A DNA stretch of 64,000 nt, from contig NZ_LTBC01000012.1 of the NCBI RefSeq assembly GCF_001594015.1, positions 1 through 64,000 on the forward strand, in the 5' to 3' direction. Both the position numbers and the translations under genes were made by a program. Under the pieces are notes generated by a model. It searched no databases, was not told the origin of the DNA, and saw only the letters and a list, made by a program, of their open reading frames with translations. Numbering within the stretch: the stretch's first letter is position 1; each line of letters opens with the position of its first letter. This document shows positions 40,039 to 49,926 of this stretch, piece after piece. The DNA comes from Moorella mulderi DSM 14980 (lineage in GTDB: Bacteria; Bacillota; DSM-521; Neomoorellales; Neomoorellaceae).

Positions 40039-43000
40039 TTTGCCTAAACTTCATACGGAAGCGCTCCATAAGCACTGCGGCTTCTCCCCTGGTCATGGGG
40101 GCAAGAGGCCGCAGGGTACCGTCCGGATAACCGCGGAGCAGCCCTTCTTTTACGGCCCAGAGAACCGCCCTTTGCGCTGGTGGTGAAATATCACTCTCGT
40201 CCGGAAAGGAAGGCAGTATATGAGGCAGCGGGTCTACCGCCTGCCAGGTAGGAGGGGCTTTTATTTTGCTGGAAAGCAGCCATTCTGCTGCCCGGGCCAG
40301 AATTATAACCGCCTGCTCACGGCTCACCCCCTGGAGGGGCCGGAATGTACCGCCGGTATAACCTTCCATTAATCCTGCCCCTGTTGCCCTCGCTACAGCA
40401 CTGGCATACCAGGAATCCGGAGGTATATCTACCCACTTTACCCGGGGCGTATCAGGAGTAATATCTAGCATCCTGTCCAACAGAGCTGCCATTTCCGCCC
40501 TGCTCAGAGGCGCGTCGGGATAAAACCTTCCCTCGCCATCGCCTCGGAGCAAGCCCTCACCGGCTAAAGCCATTATTGCCGGCCACGCCCAGTGTTCAGG
40601 CGGCACGTCAACGAACTCTGCCACTCCCTGCGGCACCCTTACTGGGACTTGTTCTTTGCTTGGTTCTTCACTTTCCACGCCAGACATATCCTCGCTATTT
40701 TTCTCGGGCGAATCTTGAGAACCCTTACTTCCTCTCCATGTAGTATTCTCTGCGGGCGGTTTAATGCTTTCCGGTTCTTCGCTGCTGCCACCACCGGGAT
40801 CCTGTCCGGGGCCACCACTGCTTTCGCTGTCACTACCAGAGCTTTCCCTGAGCGGTTTGAAAATAATACTAGCCGTGGTCACGCTTTCACGGCCGGCGCC
40901 ATCGCGGAAATGCACTATTACCTGGCGTGAGCCCGGTGGTCCGGGCAGTAGCTGCCAGCTCCGGGTTTCCCGGTAAGATTCCCACTCACCTGGTGGGCCG
41001 CCCTCGTTAGTTATCATCATGGCGTCTATACCATTAGCATCTGCGGCCCTGAGAGTGAGTTCCACTGTAAGACTGGAAGTTTCTTCAGCCTCGTTGTTGA
41101 TACATACTTGCAGCACGGTTGGAGGTTGACGGTCTAAAATCAGGTAATCTCCAGCCTCGCCTTGATTACCTTTACCATCTATAGCCAGGACTGTGAAACG
41201 ATAGACCCCATCTTTATCTTTTGTATCCGGTTCCCAGGACAGGGATGCACTGGAAGGTGGCCATTCATCCCGCCACCAGCTTTTCGCCATTACTGTCTCG
41301 CCACCTGGCCCATAAACCCCCAGCATCACCCGGTCGAGCCATTTCTCTTCGGCCAGGGAAACCTGTAGCGGCACAGGCTCGTCTGTGAGCCACATTTCCC
41401 CTGGAAGGGCTAAACTTACTTGCGGAGGAGTATCGTCTTCATAATAGGCATATGGCGCCCACGGGGTAAAGCTCAGGTCGCCTGTAATTTTATCCCCGTG
41501 ACCCTGGGGGTTTAAGGCAGCATGGTACGGCCCGCTACTGCTACCCCAGTAATTTTCAAGAACTGCCAGGTTATTCCCTGGAGAAGCCAGCAAACCTTGC
41601 TCGTTATTGTATATGTTGTTCCCAATAAACCGCAAATTTGGCTCTGTCACCTGTAGCAGGTCAAGCCCTACCGCATTGGCCGTAATGGTGTTGCCGGTTA
41701 CCTCCCCTTCAACTCTACCAGCCAGGCGCAGGCCAGTGCCATTATTTTTCCAGGACGATTCCCTTAGCGTCACTGCGCTGCTGCCGGTAACAATTACACC
41801 AGTGCTATTCCTGCTAAAAGTGCTTTTAGTAACGCTCACCCCAGAACCATTGTCTATCAATAACCCGGTGATATCAGTTCCCGCTGTATCGCCACTGCGG
41901 CAGCTAAGATCACATGCATTAATGCTTACATTCCTGCTATTGAGTACAGATATCCCTGTGGCGTTATATGTAAAAGTATTCCCTCTCACTGTTACTCCCT
42001 GGCTACTGCTAACCAGCAGGGCAGCTGATGAACCCTGAAGAAAATTGTTTTCCACCTGTACTCCCTGGCTGGAGAGTAGCTGCAAGGCGATATCGCCCTT
42101 TAATTCATTCCCCTGCAGGTTGCCCTCCAGAGCACTGTTTAACGTAAAAGCTGTTCCGTCGACAGTGACCGTATTTTCTAGAGCTGTTACGAGCATATCC
42201 ATTGCGTCACCTTTCTGGAGGTCTATGCCGGCGGTAAAACCCTGGAGCTGGTTTTGCTGGAGGATAACTCGACCTCCAACCACCATAATACCCAGAGGTC
42301 CTGGCCCCATCATGGTATTACCCTCCACCTGTACGGTAGAGGGAGAAATAACCTTAATAGCCGGGCTCTCGAAACCATGCCTGGTTACGATCCGGTTTCT
42401 TGTCAGGATAAGGGAATTGACTCCCTGGGTGTAGACAGCAGTTCTACTAAGGCACTGGAAGGAACTATCGCTAATGGATACCGTGCCGCTGGCATTGATA
42501 TGAATAAAATCGCTACCGTTTCCGCCTGCAGTTAAGGTGCAGCCCTGGATATTAATTTCTGTCATACCTGCTTCTATCCACAGGGCCGGGCCGGCTAATG
42601 GATTGTTATCCTCACCCAGCCGGCAGTTCGCCAGGTCGAACCTGGTGACCGGGTTGTTCTGCCTAAGGCCGCTGAAATAGATGGCTCCCCTGGAACTGCG
42701 CGTGAAAGTTACGTCCCGAAAAACCCCCGAAAAATCATTAACCCCATATTCCACCCTGACACCATGGTCCAGGCTTCCAGACCTCCCGCCCGACCATTCC
42801 AGACGTCCGTTGCGTTTAAAGTAGACTGCTTTCGCGCCATCTATCACCATGTTTTCCAACCGCAGTTCCAGGCAGGTATTTCCTGCACTGGTAACCTCTA
42901 TACCATTATCATTTATACCGCTGGTCTTTAAAGTACCGTTCTGGAGGGTAAGACTGTAGACCGTCCCGGCCACGCTGATAGCATTCTTCCCGGAGGGAGC

Positions 43001-43273
43001 GGTAATAACAGCGCCGTTTAAATCAAGGGTTACACCCTCTACCTGCCAGTTTAGGCTTGTGATAAAACTAGCATTTTGGGCAACAACCTGGATGAAATCG
43101 CCCGGCCTAGCTCCATCCAGGGCAGCCTGCAAGTCACTGGCGTACACCCGCTGCGTCACGTTATAAACTGGATAAGTTGCTCCAGCGACTGCTTCATAAC
43201 CTTTTTGCAGCACCAAGAGAAGCATGAACCCAAAGGTAAGGGCCAGAATCAATCCAGCTTTACCCCTGAACAA
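40010..43273 (-). CDS. Surface protein: beta-helix plus three SLH domains
   Basis: A 1087-residue exported protein from TTG 43273 (GAAGGAAAGGG upstream). The signal peptide has a hydrophobic core near residues 9-22. Residues ~35-560 carry many short repeats of the parallel beta-helix type (VTVRGNTFTYNATGISVLN; EGEVTGNTITANAVGLDLLQV). A middle region contains Ig/cadherin-like strands (PPQVSLALPGEM, RQPPTVLQVCINN), then a Ser/Gly/Glu-rich linker. Three C-terminal SLH domains (near residues 880-1075) anchor it to the cell wall. It is probably a polysaccharide-binding or -cleaving surface protein; no catalytic residues are identified. Confidence 0.88.
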   Translation of the reverse strand: MFRGKAGLILALTFGFMLLLVLQKGYEAVAGATYPVYNVTQRVYASDLQAALDGARPGDFIQVVAQNASFITSLNWQVEGVTLDLNGAVITAPSGKNAISVAGTVYSLTLQNGTLKTSGINDNGIEVTSAGNTCLELRLENMVIDGAKAVYFKRNGRLEWSGGRSGSLDHGVRVEYGVNDFSGVFRDVTFTRSSRGAIYFSGLRQNNPVTRFDLANCRLGEDNNPLAGPALWIEAGMTEINIQGCTLTAGGNGSDFIHINASGTVSISDSSFQCLSRTAVYTQGVNSLILTRNRIVTRHGFESPAIKVISPSTVQVEGNTMMGPGPLGIMVVGGRVILQQNQLQGFTAGIDLQKGDAMDMLVTALENTVTVDGTAFTLNSALEGNLQGNELKGDIALQLLSSQGVQVENNFLQGSSAALLVSSSQGVTVRGNTFTYNATGISVLNSRNVSINACDLSCRSGDTAGTDITGLLIDNGSGVSVTKSTFSRNSTGVIVTGSSAVTLRESSWKNNGTGLRLAGRVEGEVTGNTITANAVGLDLLQVTEPNLRFIGNNIYNNEQGLLASPGNNLAVLENYWGSSSGPYHAALNPQGHGDKITGDLSFTPWAPYAYYEDDTPPQVSLALPGEMWLTDEPVPLQVSLAEEKWLDRVMLGVYGPGGETVMAKSWWRDEWPPSSASLSWEPDTKDKDGVYRFTVLAIDGKGNQGEAGDYLILDRQPPTVLQVCINNEAEETSSLTVELTLRAADANGIDAMMITNEGGPPGEWESYRETRSWQLLPGPPGSRQVIVHFRDGAGRESVTTASIIFKPLRESSGSDSESSGGPGQDPGGGSSEEPESIKPPAENTTWRGSKGSQDSPEKNSEDMSGVESEEPSKEQVPVRVPQGVAEFVDVPPEHWAWPAIMALAGEGLLRGDGEGRFYPDAPLSRAEMAALLDRMLDITPDTPRVKWVDIPPDSWYASAVARATGAGLMEGYTGGTFRPLQGVSREQAVIILARAAEWLLSSKIKAPPTWQAVDPLPHILPSFPDESDISPPAQRAVLWAVKEGLLRGYPDGTLRPLAPMTRGEAAVLMERFRMKFRQIIIPAATGT

Positions 43274-43423
43274 CCCTTTCCTTCACCCCGGTGTGGTAGC
43301 TTCCTTAAATTAGCATATTCGCGCTTTTTCCCTGTTTTTCCTCCCTACCAACATTTTCCGACAAAATATGTCAGTTTTCCCGAAAACAATGAAAATAATG
43401 TTTTCCCCTTAGCAGTCTTTTTG

Positions 43424-43432
43424 TGGTATAAT
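43424..43432 (+). promoter_or_regulatory. Extended -10 promoter of the YqeG gene
   Basis: TGG followed by TATAAT, with no clear -35, about 30 bases before the start codon. Confidence 0.6.
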
Positions 43433-43463
43433 AACCTGTAAGTGCCTGCATTAGGGGTGAAAC

Positions 43464-43985
43464 ATGCTCAAGCTGCTGCAACCGGACCTCTATGTGCGCT
43501 CCCTGCGGGATATACCCCTGGCAGCTTTAAAGGCCCGGGGTATCCGCGGTTTGATTATTGACCTGGATAATACCGTGACCGAATGGGGACGGGCGACCCT
43601 GGACCAGGAAATATACCGGTGGTTTACGGAATTAAAGAAGCAAGACTTAAGGGCCTGCCTTGTATCCAACAACCGGGATGTCCGGGTACAAAAAATAGCT
43701 GCTTACCTGGGTATTCCCGGAATTTCCAAGGCCGGTAAACCCAGGCGGCGGGCCTTTTACCAGGCCATGGCCGTCATGGATACGGCAGTTGGCAATACTG
43801 CCGTCATTGGTGACCAGGTTTTTACCGATATCTTGGGAGGAAACCGCCTGGGGCTGTACACAGTTCTGGTGATGCCCATTAACCGGCGCGAATTCATTGG
43901 CACCAGGATGATGCGCCAGTTAGAAAGATTGATAACCAGGCGCCTGGTGCTCAGCGAGTTTAATAGTAACGATAGCAGCACATAG
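43464..43985 (+). CDS. YqeG-family HAD phosphatase
   Basis: A 173-residue HAD-IIIA protein. Motif I is LIIDLDNTVTEWG (DxDxT), motif II is ACLVSNNRD, with the lysine in GKPRRR and motif III VIGDQVFTDILGGNRLG. The family is common in Firmicutes next to aroE and other shikimate genes, as here, and its substrate is not firmly known. ATG 43464 has AGGGGTG upstream. Confidence 0.9.
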   Translation: MLKLLQPDLYVRSLRDIPLAALKARGIRGLIIDLDNTVTEWGRATLDQEIYRWFTELKKQDLRACLVSNNRDVRVQKIAAYLGIPGISKAGKPRRRAFYQAMAVMDTAVGNTAVIGDQVFTDILGGNRLGLYTVLVMPINRREFIGTRMMRQLERLITRRLVLSEFNSNDSST

Positions 43986-44160
43986 GTTTGATGGTCTATA
44001 ACCGTCCCGGCTGCTTGAACCGGATATAAAAGCCCGTTATTTTGCATGAACTATTAATTGAACGGAAAAAGCGATATGCTTAATTTAACTTCGCGGAGAT
44101 TGTCCGGGTAATCATTGTGCGCCTTTAACCAGATCCTAAAAGAAAACGGCAGGTGGAAGG

Positions 44161-45051
44161 ATGCTCCAGGTAAAAGCTTCAACCGGGCTGGTGGCCCTGC
44201 TGGGGTACCCGGTAGAACATTCTTTATCGCCTTTAATGCAAAATGCGGCCTTTGCCGCCACCGGGCTGGACCTGGTTTACCTGGCCTTTGCCGTTACCCC
44301 CTCCGGCCTGCCGGCTGCCCTGGCCGGACTTAAAGCCCTGGGCTTCCGGGGCGCCAATATTACAGTACCCCATAAAGAAGCAGTTATCAAATACCTGGAT
44401 GCAATTGATCCCGCGGCAGCCCGCATCGGAGCCGTGAACACAATTGTTAATAATGACGGGCGCCTGACAGGCTACAATACTGACGCCAGCGGTTTTTTGC
44501 GTTCCCTCCAGGAGGCAGGTTTTAATCCGGCCGGCAAGAAAGCAGTTATCCTCGGGGCTGGGGGGGCGGCCCGGGCGGTGGCCTTTGCCGTGGCCGGGGC
44601 AGGTTGTGCCGGGCTGACCATTGCTAACCGCACATTGGAACGGGCCGGGCACCTGGCAGCCGCCCTGGCAGGCTTAAGCCCCCCAGTAAAGGCCTGCACC
44701 CTGGAAGAGGAAGAGCTGCGTCCCAGGGTAGAAGAGGCCGACCTGGTGGTAAATGCCACCAGTGCCGGCATGGCCCCCATGGAGGGAGCCGTACCCCTGC
44801 CGGCCGCCTGGCTCAACGCCGGGCAATGGGTCTACGATCTGGTCTATAACCCCCTGGAAACGAAGCTTTTGCGGGAAGCCCGGCAGCGGGGTTGCCGGGT
44901 TATATCCGGTTTGGGGATGCTCCTGTACCAGGGAGCCGCGGCCTTCACCCTGTGGACGGGAAAGGCGGCACCGGTGGAGGTAATGGGAGAAGTCCTCCGG
45001 AAAGCAATACAAGACTCTCATGCCGCTAAATCGGCACCATCAGAAGGATGA
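44161..45051 (+). CDS. aroE: Shikimate dehydrogenase
   Basis: A 296-residue NADPH-dependent enzyme that reduces 3-dehydroshikimate to shikimate. The signature YPVEHSLSPLMQNAAF binds shikimate; catalytic Lys lies in NITVPHKEAV; NTDASGFLRSL and the dinucleotide-binding GAGGAARAV follow. The length is slightly above the usual 270-290. ATG 44161 has AGGTGGAAGG upstream. The gene is first of an aroE-aroC-aroK-aroB cluster, followed after 162 bases by aroC with a structured leader between. Confidence 0.96.
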   Translation: MLQVKASTGLVALLGYPVEHSLSPLMQNAAFAATGLDLVYLAFAVTPSGLPAALAGLKALGFRGANITVPHKEAVIKYLDAIDPAAARIGAVNTIVNNDGRLTGYNTDASGFLRSLQEAGFNPAGKKAVILGAGGAARAVAFAVAGAGCAGLTIANRTLERAGHLAAALAGLSPPVKACTLEEEELRPRVEEADLVVNATSAGMAPMEGAVPLPAAWLNAGQWVYDLVYNPLETKLLREARQRGCRVISGLGMLLYQGAAAFTLWTGKAAPVEVMGEVLRKAIQDSHAAKSAPSEG

Positions 45052-45057
45052 AAATAA

Positions 45058-45168
45058 CAGGCTGGCATTTGTTTATCGAGCGATTTGGTCCGAGCGGTAA
45101 AGCAGCCCGGGGCTGAGACGTGGGTTGATCCGCGCGGACCAGGGAGCGAGCAAGACAATACCAGCCTG
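45058..45168 (+). ncRNA. Structured leader before aroC
   Basis: A ~110-nt region closed by CAGGCTGG (45058-45065) with CCAGCCTG (45161-45168). Inside it, GGTCCGAGCGG (45087-45097) pairs with CCGCGCGGACC (45130-45140) with a single mismatch, and AGCCC/GGGCT form a small hairpin. The conserved-looking segment GGGAGCGAGCAAGACAA (45142-45158) also occurs before aroK. It is probably a cis-acting RNA element; the ligand is unknown and it matches no riboswitch class that I recognise. Confidence 0.5.
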
Positions 45169-45213
45169 GAGTTCTGGCGGAAGGCTGGATAATTAGGAGA
45201 GGCAGGAGATACT

Positions 45214-46365
45214 TTGCTGCGTTATCTTACTGCGGGGGAATCCCACGGGCGGGGGTTAAGTGTGATTGTTGAGGGTATGCCGGCCGGGGTGCCCCTGACG
45301 GCTGAAGAGATAAATACCTGGCTGGCCCGCCGCCAGGGCGGTTACGGCCGCGGCGGGCGCATGAGCATTGAACGGGACCGGGTGGAGATCCTGGCAGGGG
45401 TGAGAGGCGGTTATACCTTGGGCAGCCCCGTCGCCCTTTTTATAGCCAACCGGGACTGGGCCAACTGGCAGGAGATTATGGCTCCCGGGCCGGAGGCCCG
45501 GGCCGAGCGGGTAGTCACCCGGCCGCGGCCGGGGCATGCCGACCTGGCGGGGGGGTTGAAATACCACCAGGCGGACCTGCGTAATATCCTGGAACGGGCC
45601 AGTGCCCGGGAAACGGCGGCCAGGGTGGCGGCCGGGGCTGTGGCTGCTGCTTTGCTCAAAGAACTGGGGATTGAACTGGCGGCCCATGTGGTCCGGATTG
45701 GACCGGTTGCAGTCAAAGGGGCGGTAGAATTGAGTGCTGCCCGGCAGGCCTGGGGGTCGCCCGTCTACTGTGCCGACCCGGAAGCCAGCCGGGCCATGGT
45801 AGCCGTTATTGAAGAAGCCCGGCAAAAGGGGGATACCCTGGGAGGGGTGGTGGAAGTCCTGGCGGCCGGCGTACCAGCCGGGCTGGGCAGCCATGTTCAC
45901 TGGGACCGGCGCCTGGACGGGCGCCTGGCCCAGGCTTTAATGAGCATCCCGGCCATCAAAGGGGTAGAAATCGGAGCCGGTTTTGAGCTCGCAAGTATTC
46001 CGGGAATCCTGGCCCATGATGCCATTGCCTACCGGGAAGGACAGGGCTTTTACCATCCCACCAACCGCGCCGGCGGCCTGGAGGGTGGTATGACCAATGG
46101 AGAAATCCTTGTCCTGCGGGCGGCCATGAAACCAATCCCCACCCTTATGCAGCCCCTGCCCAGCGTTGATTTCCTGACAAAAAAACCTGCTACTGCTGCT
46201 GTGGAACGTTCTGACGTCTGCGCCGTCCCGGCGGCAGCGGTCGTTGCCTGGGCAGCGGTGGCCTGGGTCCTGGCCGGGGCAGTGATGGAGAAATTTGGCG
46301 GCGATTATTTACCGGAAATTAAGGAGCGAATGGCGGCTTACCGGGAGTATTTAAGCGGTATTTAA
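45214..46365 (+). CDS. aroC: Chorismate synthase
   Basis: A 383-residue FMN-dependent enzyme converting EPSP to chorismate. Visible signatures are [21 protein letters not shown] at the N-terminus, [17 protein letters not shown], and [15 protein letters not shown], all standard. It starts at TTG 45214 with GGAGAGGCAGGAG upstream. It precedes aroK, with an 83-base gap containing a second copy of the leader motif. Confidence 0.96.
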   Translation: MLRYLTAGESHGRGLSVIVEGMPAGVPLTAEEINTWLARRQGGYGRGGRMSIERDRVEILAGVRGGYTLGSPVALFIANRDWANWQEIMAPGPEARAERVVTRPRPGHADLAGGLKYHQADLRNILERASARETAARVAAGAVAAALLKELGIELAAHVVRIGPVAVKGAVELSAARQAWGSPVYCADPEASRAMVAVIEEARQKGDTLGGVVEVLAAGVPAGLGSHVHWDRRLDGRLAQALMSIPAIKGVEIGAGFELASIPGILAHDAIAYREGQGFYHPTNRAGGLEGGMTNGEILVLRAAMKPIPTLMQPLPSVDFLTKKPATAAVERSDVCAVPAAAVVAWAAVAWVLAGAVMEKFGGDYLPEIKERMAAYREYLSGI

Positions 46366-46415
46366 CAGGTAAGGGTCTATGATCCTGTGGGGGAGCGAGC
46401 AAAACAACCACCCTT
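46365..46415 (+). promoter_or_regulatory. Structured leader before aroK with the shared motif
   Basis: ACAGG (46365-46369) pairs with CCTGT (46384-46388). The loop of that hairpin contains AAGGGT (46371-46376), which can pair with ACCCTT (46410-46415), making a pseudoknot-like fold. Between them lies GGGAGCGAGCAAAACAA (46391-46407), identical but for one base to the segment before aroC. Confidence 0.42.
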
Positions 46416-46448
46416 GAGCGAGATAGAGAAAGAGGAAGACGAAGACGG

Positions 46449-46970
46449 ATGCCGGACAATATTGTTTTGATCGGCTTTATGGGCAGCGGCAAAACAACAG
46501 TAGGGAAGATCCTGGCCGCCAACCTGGGCTGGTCTTTTCTGGATACCGACGCCATGATCGAAGAGGATACCGGTTTGTCTATTAAAGCAATTTTTGCCCA
46601 CTACGGAGAGCAATATTTCCGGGAACTTGAGCAGGCGGCAGTTGCCCGGGCAGCCGCCTCCCGGCGGGCAGTTATTGCCACCGGTGGGGGGGCCGTCCTT
46701 TCCGGAGACAATGTCCGGCGCCTGCGGGAAGGCAACAAAGTCGTCTGGCTCCAGGTACGGCTGGAAACCGCCCTGCAGCGGGCCGGGGTGAAGGGGGACC
46801 GCCCCCTCCTCCAGGGACGGCGCCGGGAAGAGGTGGCCGGGCTCTTCAAGCGCCGCGAACCCTATTATGCCTTTGCCGACATTTATATCGACACTGATGG
46901 CAAAGATGCAGCCGCCGTGGCCGGGGAAATAAAGGAGGCTTTAAAATCATGGCTGGCGAGCTTAAAGTAG
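46449..46970 (+). CDS. aroK: Shikimate kinase
   Basis: A 173-residue ATP-dependent kinase that makes shikimate 3-phosphate. Walker A is GFMGSGKTT (residues 9-17), with the substrate-binding DTDAMIEE, IATGGGAVL and the lid region KGDRPLLQG. ATG 46449 lies soon after a purine-rich GAGGAAGACGAAGACGG segment. It overlaps aroB by 22 bases. Confidence 0.96.
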   Translation: MPDNIVLIGFMGSGKTTVGKILAANLGWSFLDTDAMIEEDTGLSIKAIFAHYGEQYFRELEQAAVARAAASRRAVIATGGGAVLSGDNVRRLREGNKVVWLQVRLETALQRAGVKGDRPLLQGRRREEVAGLFKRREPYYAFADIYIDTDGKDAAAVAGEIKEALKSWLASLK

Positions 46971-48022
46971 ACCTGGGTGAGCGTACTTATAAAATCCATT
47001 GCGGTTCCGGCCTGTTGCCGGAAGCAGGCTCCCTGCTTAAAAAACTGGACCTGGCCGCTCCCTGCCTGGTGGTAAGCAATGCCATTGTAGCTGGCCATTA
47101 CTGGCCCACCCTGGAGCAAAGCCTCAAAGCAGCCGGTTTTCAGCCGCATCTCGCCCTGGTTCCCGAAGGGGAGGAGGCCAAAACCCTTAAAGTTGCGGCT
47201 GAACTATATGATGCTGCCCTGGCAGCCGGTATCGAGCGCGGGGCAGCCATCATGGCCCTGGGCGGCGGCGTGGTCGGGGATGTAGCAGGTTTTGTCGCCG
47301 CCACCTGGCTACGTGGGGTTCCTTTTATCCAGATTCCCACCACTATCCTGGCCCAGGTCGACGCCAGCGTAGGGGGCAAGGTGGCCGTCAACCATCCCCG
47401 GGGCAAGAACCTCATCGGCGCCTTTTACCAGCCGGCGGCCGTCATAGCCGACCTGGCAACCCTGGCCACCCTGCCGCCGCGGGAAGTCAGGGCCGGCCTG
47501 GCGGAAGTCATCAAATATGGCGTGATCATGGATGCCGGCTTTTTTACCTACCTGGAAGAACACCTGGAAGGCGCCCTGAATAGGGAAGAAGGGGTCCTGG
47601 AAACCATCGTTTTGCGCTCCTGTGCCCTGAAAGCAGAAATAGTTGCCCGGGATGAGCGGGAAAGCGATTTACGGGCTATTTTAAATTTTGGCCACACCAT
47701 CGGTCATGCCGTAGAAGCCGCAACAGATTTTGCCGCCTACCGCCACGGTGAGGCGGTGGCCATGGGGATGGTAGCTGCCGCCCGCCTGGCCGTACGGCGG
47801 GGAATGTTTTCGGAAGAGGAAACCAGCCGCCTGGTGCGGTTGCTGCAGCGGGCGAGCCTGCCGGTTGATTTGCCTGCCGTCGACCCTGCCGCTTTCCGGG
47901 CGGCCCTGGGCCACGATAAAAAAGTCCGCCAGGGCCAGCTGCGTATGGTACTGCCGGAACGGCTGGGCAGGGTGCAGGTTACCCCGGTTAGTTTAGAGGA
48001 GATTATGGCGGTAATATGCTGA
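46949..48022 (+). CDS. aroB: 3-dehydroquinate synthase
   Basis: A 357-residue NAD- and metal-dependent cyclase producing 3-dehydroquinate from DAHP. Motifs include ALGGGVVGDVAGFVAATWLRG (NAD binding), PTTILAQVDASVGGKVAVNH and the zinc-binding FGHTIGHAVE. It starts at ATG 46949 (AAAGGAGG upstream) and overlaps aroK. It is followed by the pilus operon after 63 bases. Confidence 0.96.
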   Translation: MAGELKVDLGERTYKIHCGSGLLPEAGSLLKKLDLAAPCLVVSNAIVAGHYWPTLEQSLKAAGFQPHLALVPEGEEAKTLKVAAELYDAALAAGIERGAAIMALGGGVVGDVAGFVAATWLRGVPFIQIPTTILAQVDASVGGKVAVNHPRGKNLIGAFYQPAAVIADLATLATLPPREVRAGLAEVIKYGVIMDAGFFTYLEEHLEGALNREEGVLETIVLRSCALKAEIVARDERESDLRAILNFGHTIGHAVEAATDFAAYRHGEAVAMGMVAAARLAVRRGMFSEEETSRLVRLLQRASLPVDLPAVDPAAFRAALGHDKKVRQGQLRMVLPERLGRVQVTPVSLEEIMAVIC

Positions 48023-48085
48023 GGAATTGCCGGGGGCTGGGCGCCTTGGCCTGCTAAAGAATGAATGTTGCGGGAGGGGAGCAAG

Positions 48086-49741
48086 ATGGACACCCGGCGG
48101 CGGCTGGGGGACCTTTTAATTGCGGCCGGGATGATCACCTCGGCCCAGCTGGAGGAGGCCCTGCGGGAACAAAAGCGTACCGGCGAACGCCTGGGCAGGG
48201 TACTGGTGCGGTTGGGTTTCATCACAGAAGAGAGCATCCTGGAAGTGCTGGAATTTCAGCTGGGCATACCCAAAGTCGTCCTGGCCGACTACCACCTGAA
48301 CCCTGAGCTGGTGCGCCTGGTGCCGGAGGGCCTGGCGCGGCGCTACCTGGCCATCCCTATTCGCCTGGACGGCAACCGTCTCCTGGTAGCCATGGCCGAC
48401 CCCCTGAACCTGCTGGCCCTGGACGACCTGCGCCTGGCTACCGGCAAGGAGATCATGCCGGCTATAGCTGCTGAAAGGGAAATTGAAGAGGCTTTGAGCA
48501 GGTTCTGGCAGAAGGAAACTGCTGCCAGCATGAGCGAGGCGGCGGCCGCCGCTGCCCTGGAAGCTCCCGGTCCCGGCGGTACCGAAGGGGCACCGGCTGT
48601 ACGGCTGGTTAACAGCTTTATCCAGCAGGCGATCCAGATGCGGGCCAGCGATATCCACATTGAACCCCAGGAGGGGGAAGTGCGCGTACGCCTGCGGGTG
48701 GATGGCCTGCTGCGGGAGTTAACCCGCCTGCCCCTGGGGGTTCTAAGCAGCCTGATCTCCAGGATCAAGATCATGGCGGGCATGGATATTGCCGAAAAGC
48801 GCCTGCCCCAGGACGGTCGATTTCAGTTTACCCTGGGTAAACGCAACGTCGACCTGCGGGTTTCCAGCCTGCCCACGGTTTACGGGGAAAAGGTCGTCCT
48901 GCGCCTGCTGGACCAGGAGGCCATGCTCCTGTCTCTGGACGACCTGGGATTTTTGCCGGCCATAAAAGAGCGCTTTGCGAGCCTCATCCACAGTTCCTAC
49001 GGCATGCTCCTCATTACGGGGCCCACGGGCAGCGGTAAAACGACGACCCTCTATGCCACCCTTAACATTTTAAGCTCACCGGAAAAAAACATCATTACCA
49101 TTGAAGACCCGGTAGAATACCTGTTGCCCGGCATCAACCAGGTGCGGGTCAATCCCAAGGCAGGCTTGACCTTCGCCTCCGGGCTGCGGTCTATCCTGCG
49201 CCAGGATCCCGATATCATTATGGTAGGAGAAATTCGCGATCGCGAGACGGCCGACATCGCCGTCCGGGCGGCGACCACCGGCCATTTGGTGTTCAGCACC
49301 CTTCATACCAATGACGCCGCCGGGGCCGTCACCCGCCTCTTAGATATGGGCGTCGAACCTTACCTGGTCAACTCTTCCCTTATCGGCGTAGTAGCCCAGC
49401 GGCTGGTACGCCGGCTCTGCCCCCACTGCCGGGAGATTTACCGGCCCGAACCGGGGTCTTTGGAAAAGACCTGGCTGCCGGAAGTAGAAGAACTCTGGCG
49501 GGGTCGGGGTTGCCAGCGCTGCAGCTTTACCGGTTATGCTGGCCGGACGGCTATCCAGGAGGTACTGGTGATGAATGAAGAACTCCGCAGCCTGGTGACC
49601 GCCAAGGCACCGGCCATGGCCCTGAAAGAGGCGGCCGTAGCTGCCGGTATGGTGCCTTTAATCGAGGACGGCTTGGAAAAAGTCCGTCAGGGGATTACCA
49701 CGGTGAGTGAAGTCCTGCGTGTTTCCCTGGGCGGTTTGTAA
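48086..49741 (+). CDS. pilB: Type IV pilus extension ATPase
   Basis: A 551-residue GspE/PilB ATPase from ATG 48086 (GGAGGGGAG upstream). The N-terminal MshEN-type domain begins RRRLGDLLIAAGMITSAQLEEALREQ. The core has Walker A GPTGSGKTT (near residue 312), Asp box TIEDPVEYLLP, Walker B IIMVGEIRDRETA and His box STLHTNDAAG. The tetracysteine zinc motif is CPHC...CQRC. It powers pilin polymerisation at the inner membrane. Some MshEN domains bind c-di-GMP, which fits the riboswitch in this operon. Confidence 0.96.
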   Translation: MDTRRRLGDLLIAAGMITSAQLEEALREQKRTGERLGRVLVRLGFITEESILEVLEFQLGIPKVVLADYHLNPELVRLVPEGLARRYLAIPIRLDGNRLLVAMADPLNLLALDDLRLATGKEIMPAIAAEREIEEALSRFWQKETAASMSEAAAAAALEAPGPGGTEGAPAVRLVNSFIQQAIQMRASDIHIEPQEGEVRVRLRVDGLLRELTRLPLGVLSSLISRIKIMAGMDIAEKRLPQDGRFQFTLGKRNVDLRVSSLPTVYGEKVVLRLLDQEAMLLSLDDLGFLPAIKERFASLIHSSYGMLLITGPTGSGKTTTLYATLNILSSPEKNIITIEDPVEYLLPGINQVRVNPKAGLTFASGLRSILRQDPDIIMVGEIRDRETADIAVRAATTGHLVFSTLHTNDAAGAVTRLLDMGVEPYLVNSSLIGVVAQRLVRRLCPHCREIYRPEPGSLEKTWLPEVEELWRGRGCQRCSFTGYAGRTAIQEVLVMNEELRSLVTAKAPAMALKEAAVAAGMVPLIEDGLEKVRQGITTVSEVLRVSLGGL

Positions 49742-49926
49742 AGACCAGACTGTACTGCTGGAATCTGGGGCCTGGGTGGCATATACTTCCAGTGACCACA
49801 GGTGTTGAATTCCCAGTCTCGCCCTTTGCAGCCAGCCCGGCCCCATACGTTGATCATTGACACTGTTGGTAGCTGGCTGTTAGAAATCCCTGCCTTTGTT
49901 ATCTGGCTTTATCCGGGAGGATTAAG

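Noticed and set aside
40592-42535. Several top-strand frames inside the SLH/beta-helix gene
   Set aside because: They lie antisense to a continuous protein with clear signal peptide and SLH domains and have no protein-like features.
49742-49926. Possible second c-di-GMP riboswitch before pilT
   Set aside because: The conserved GCAAAGC and GGCAAACC signatures are missing.
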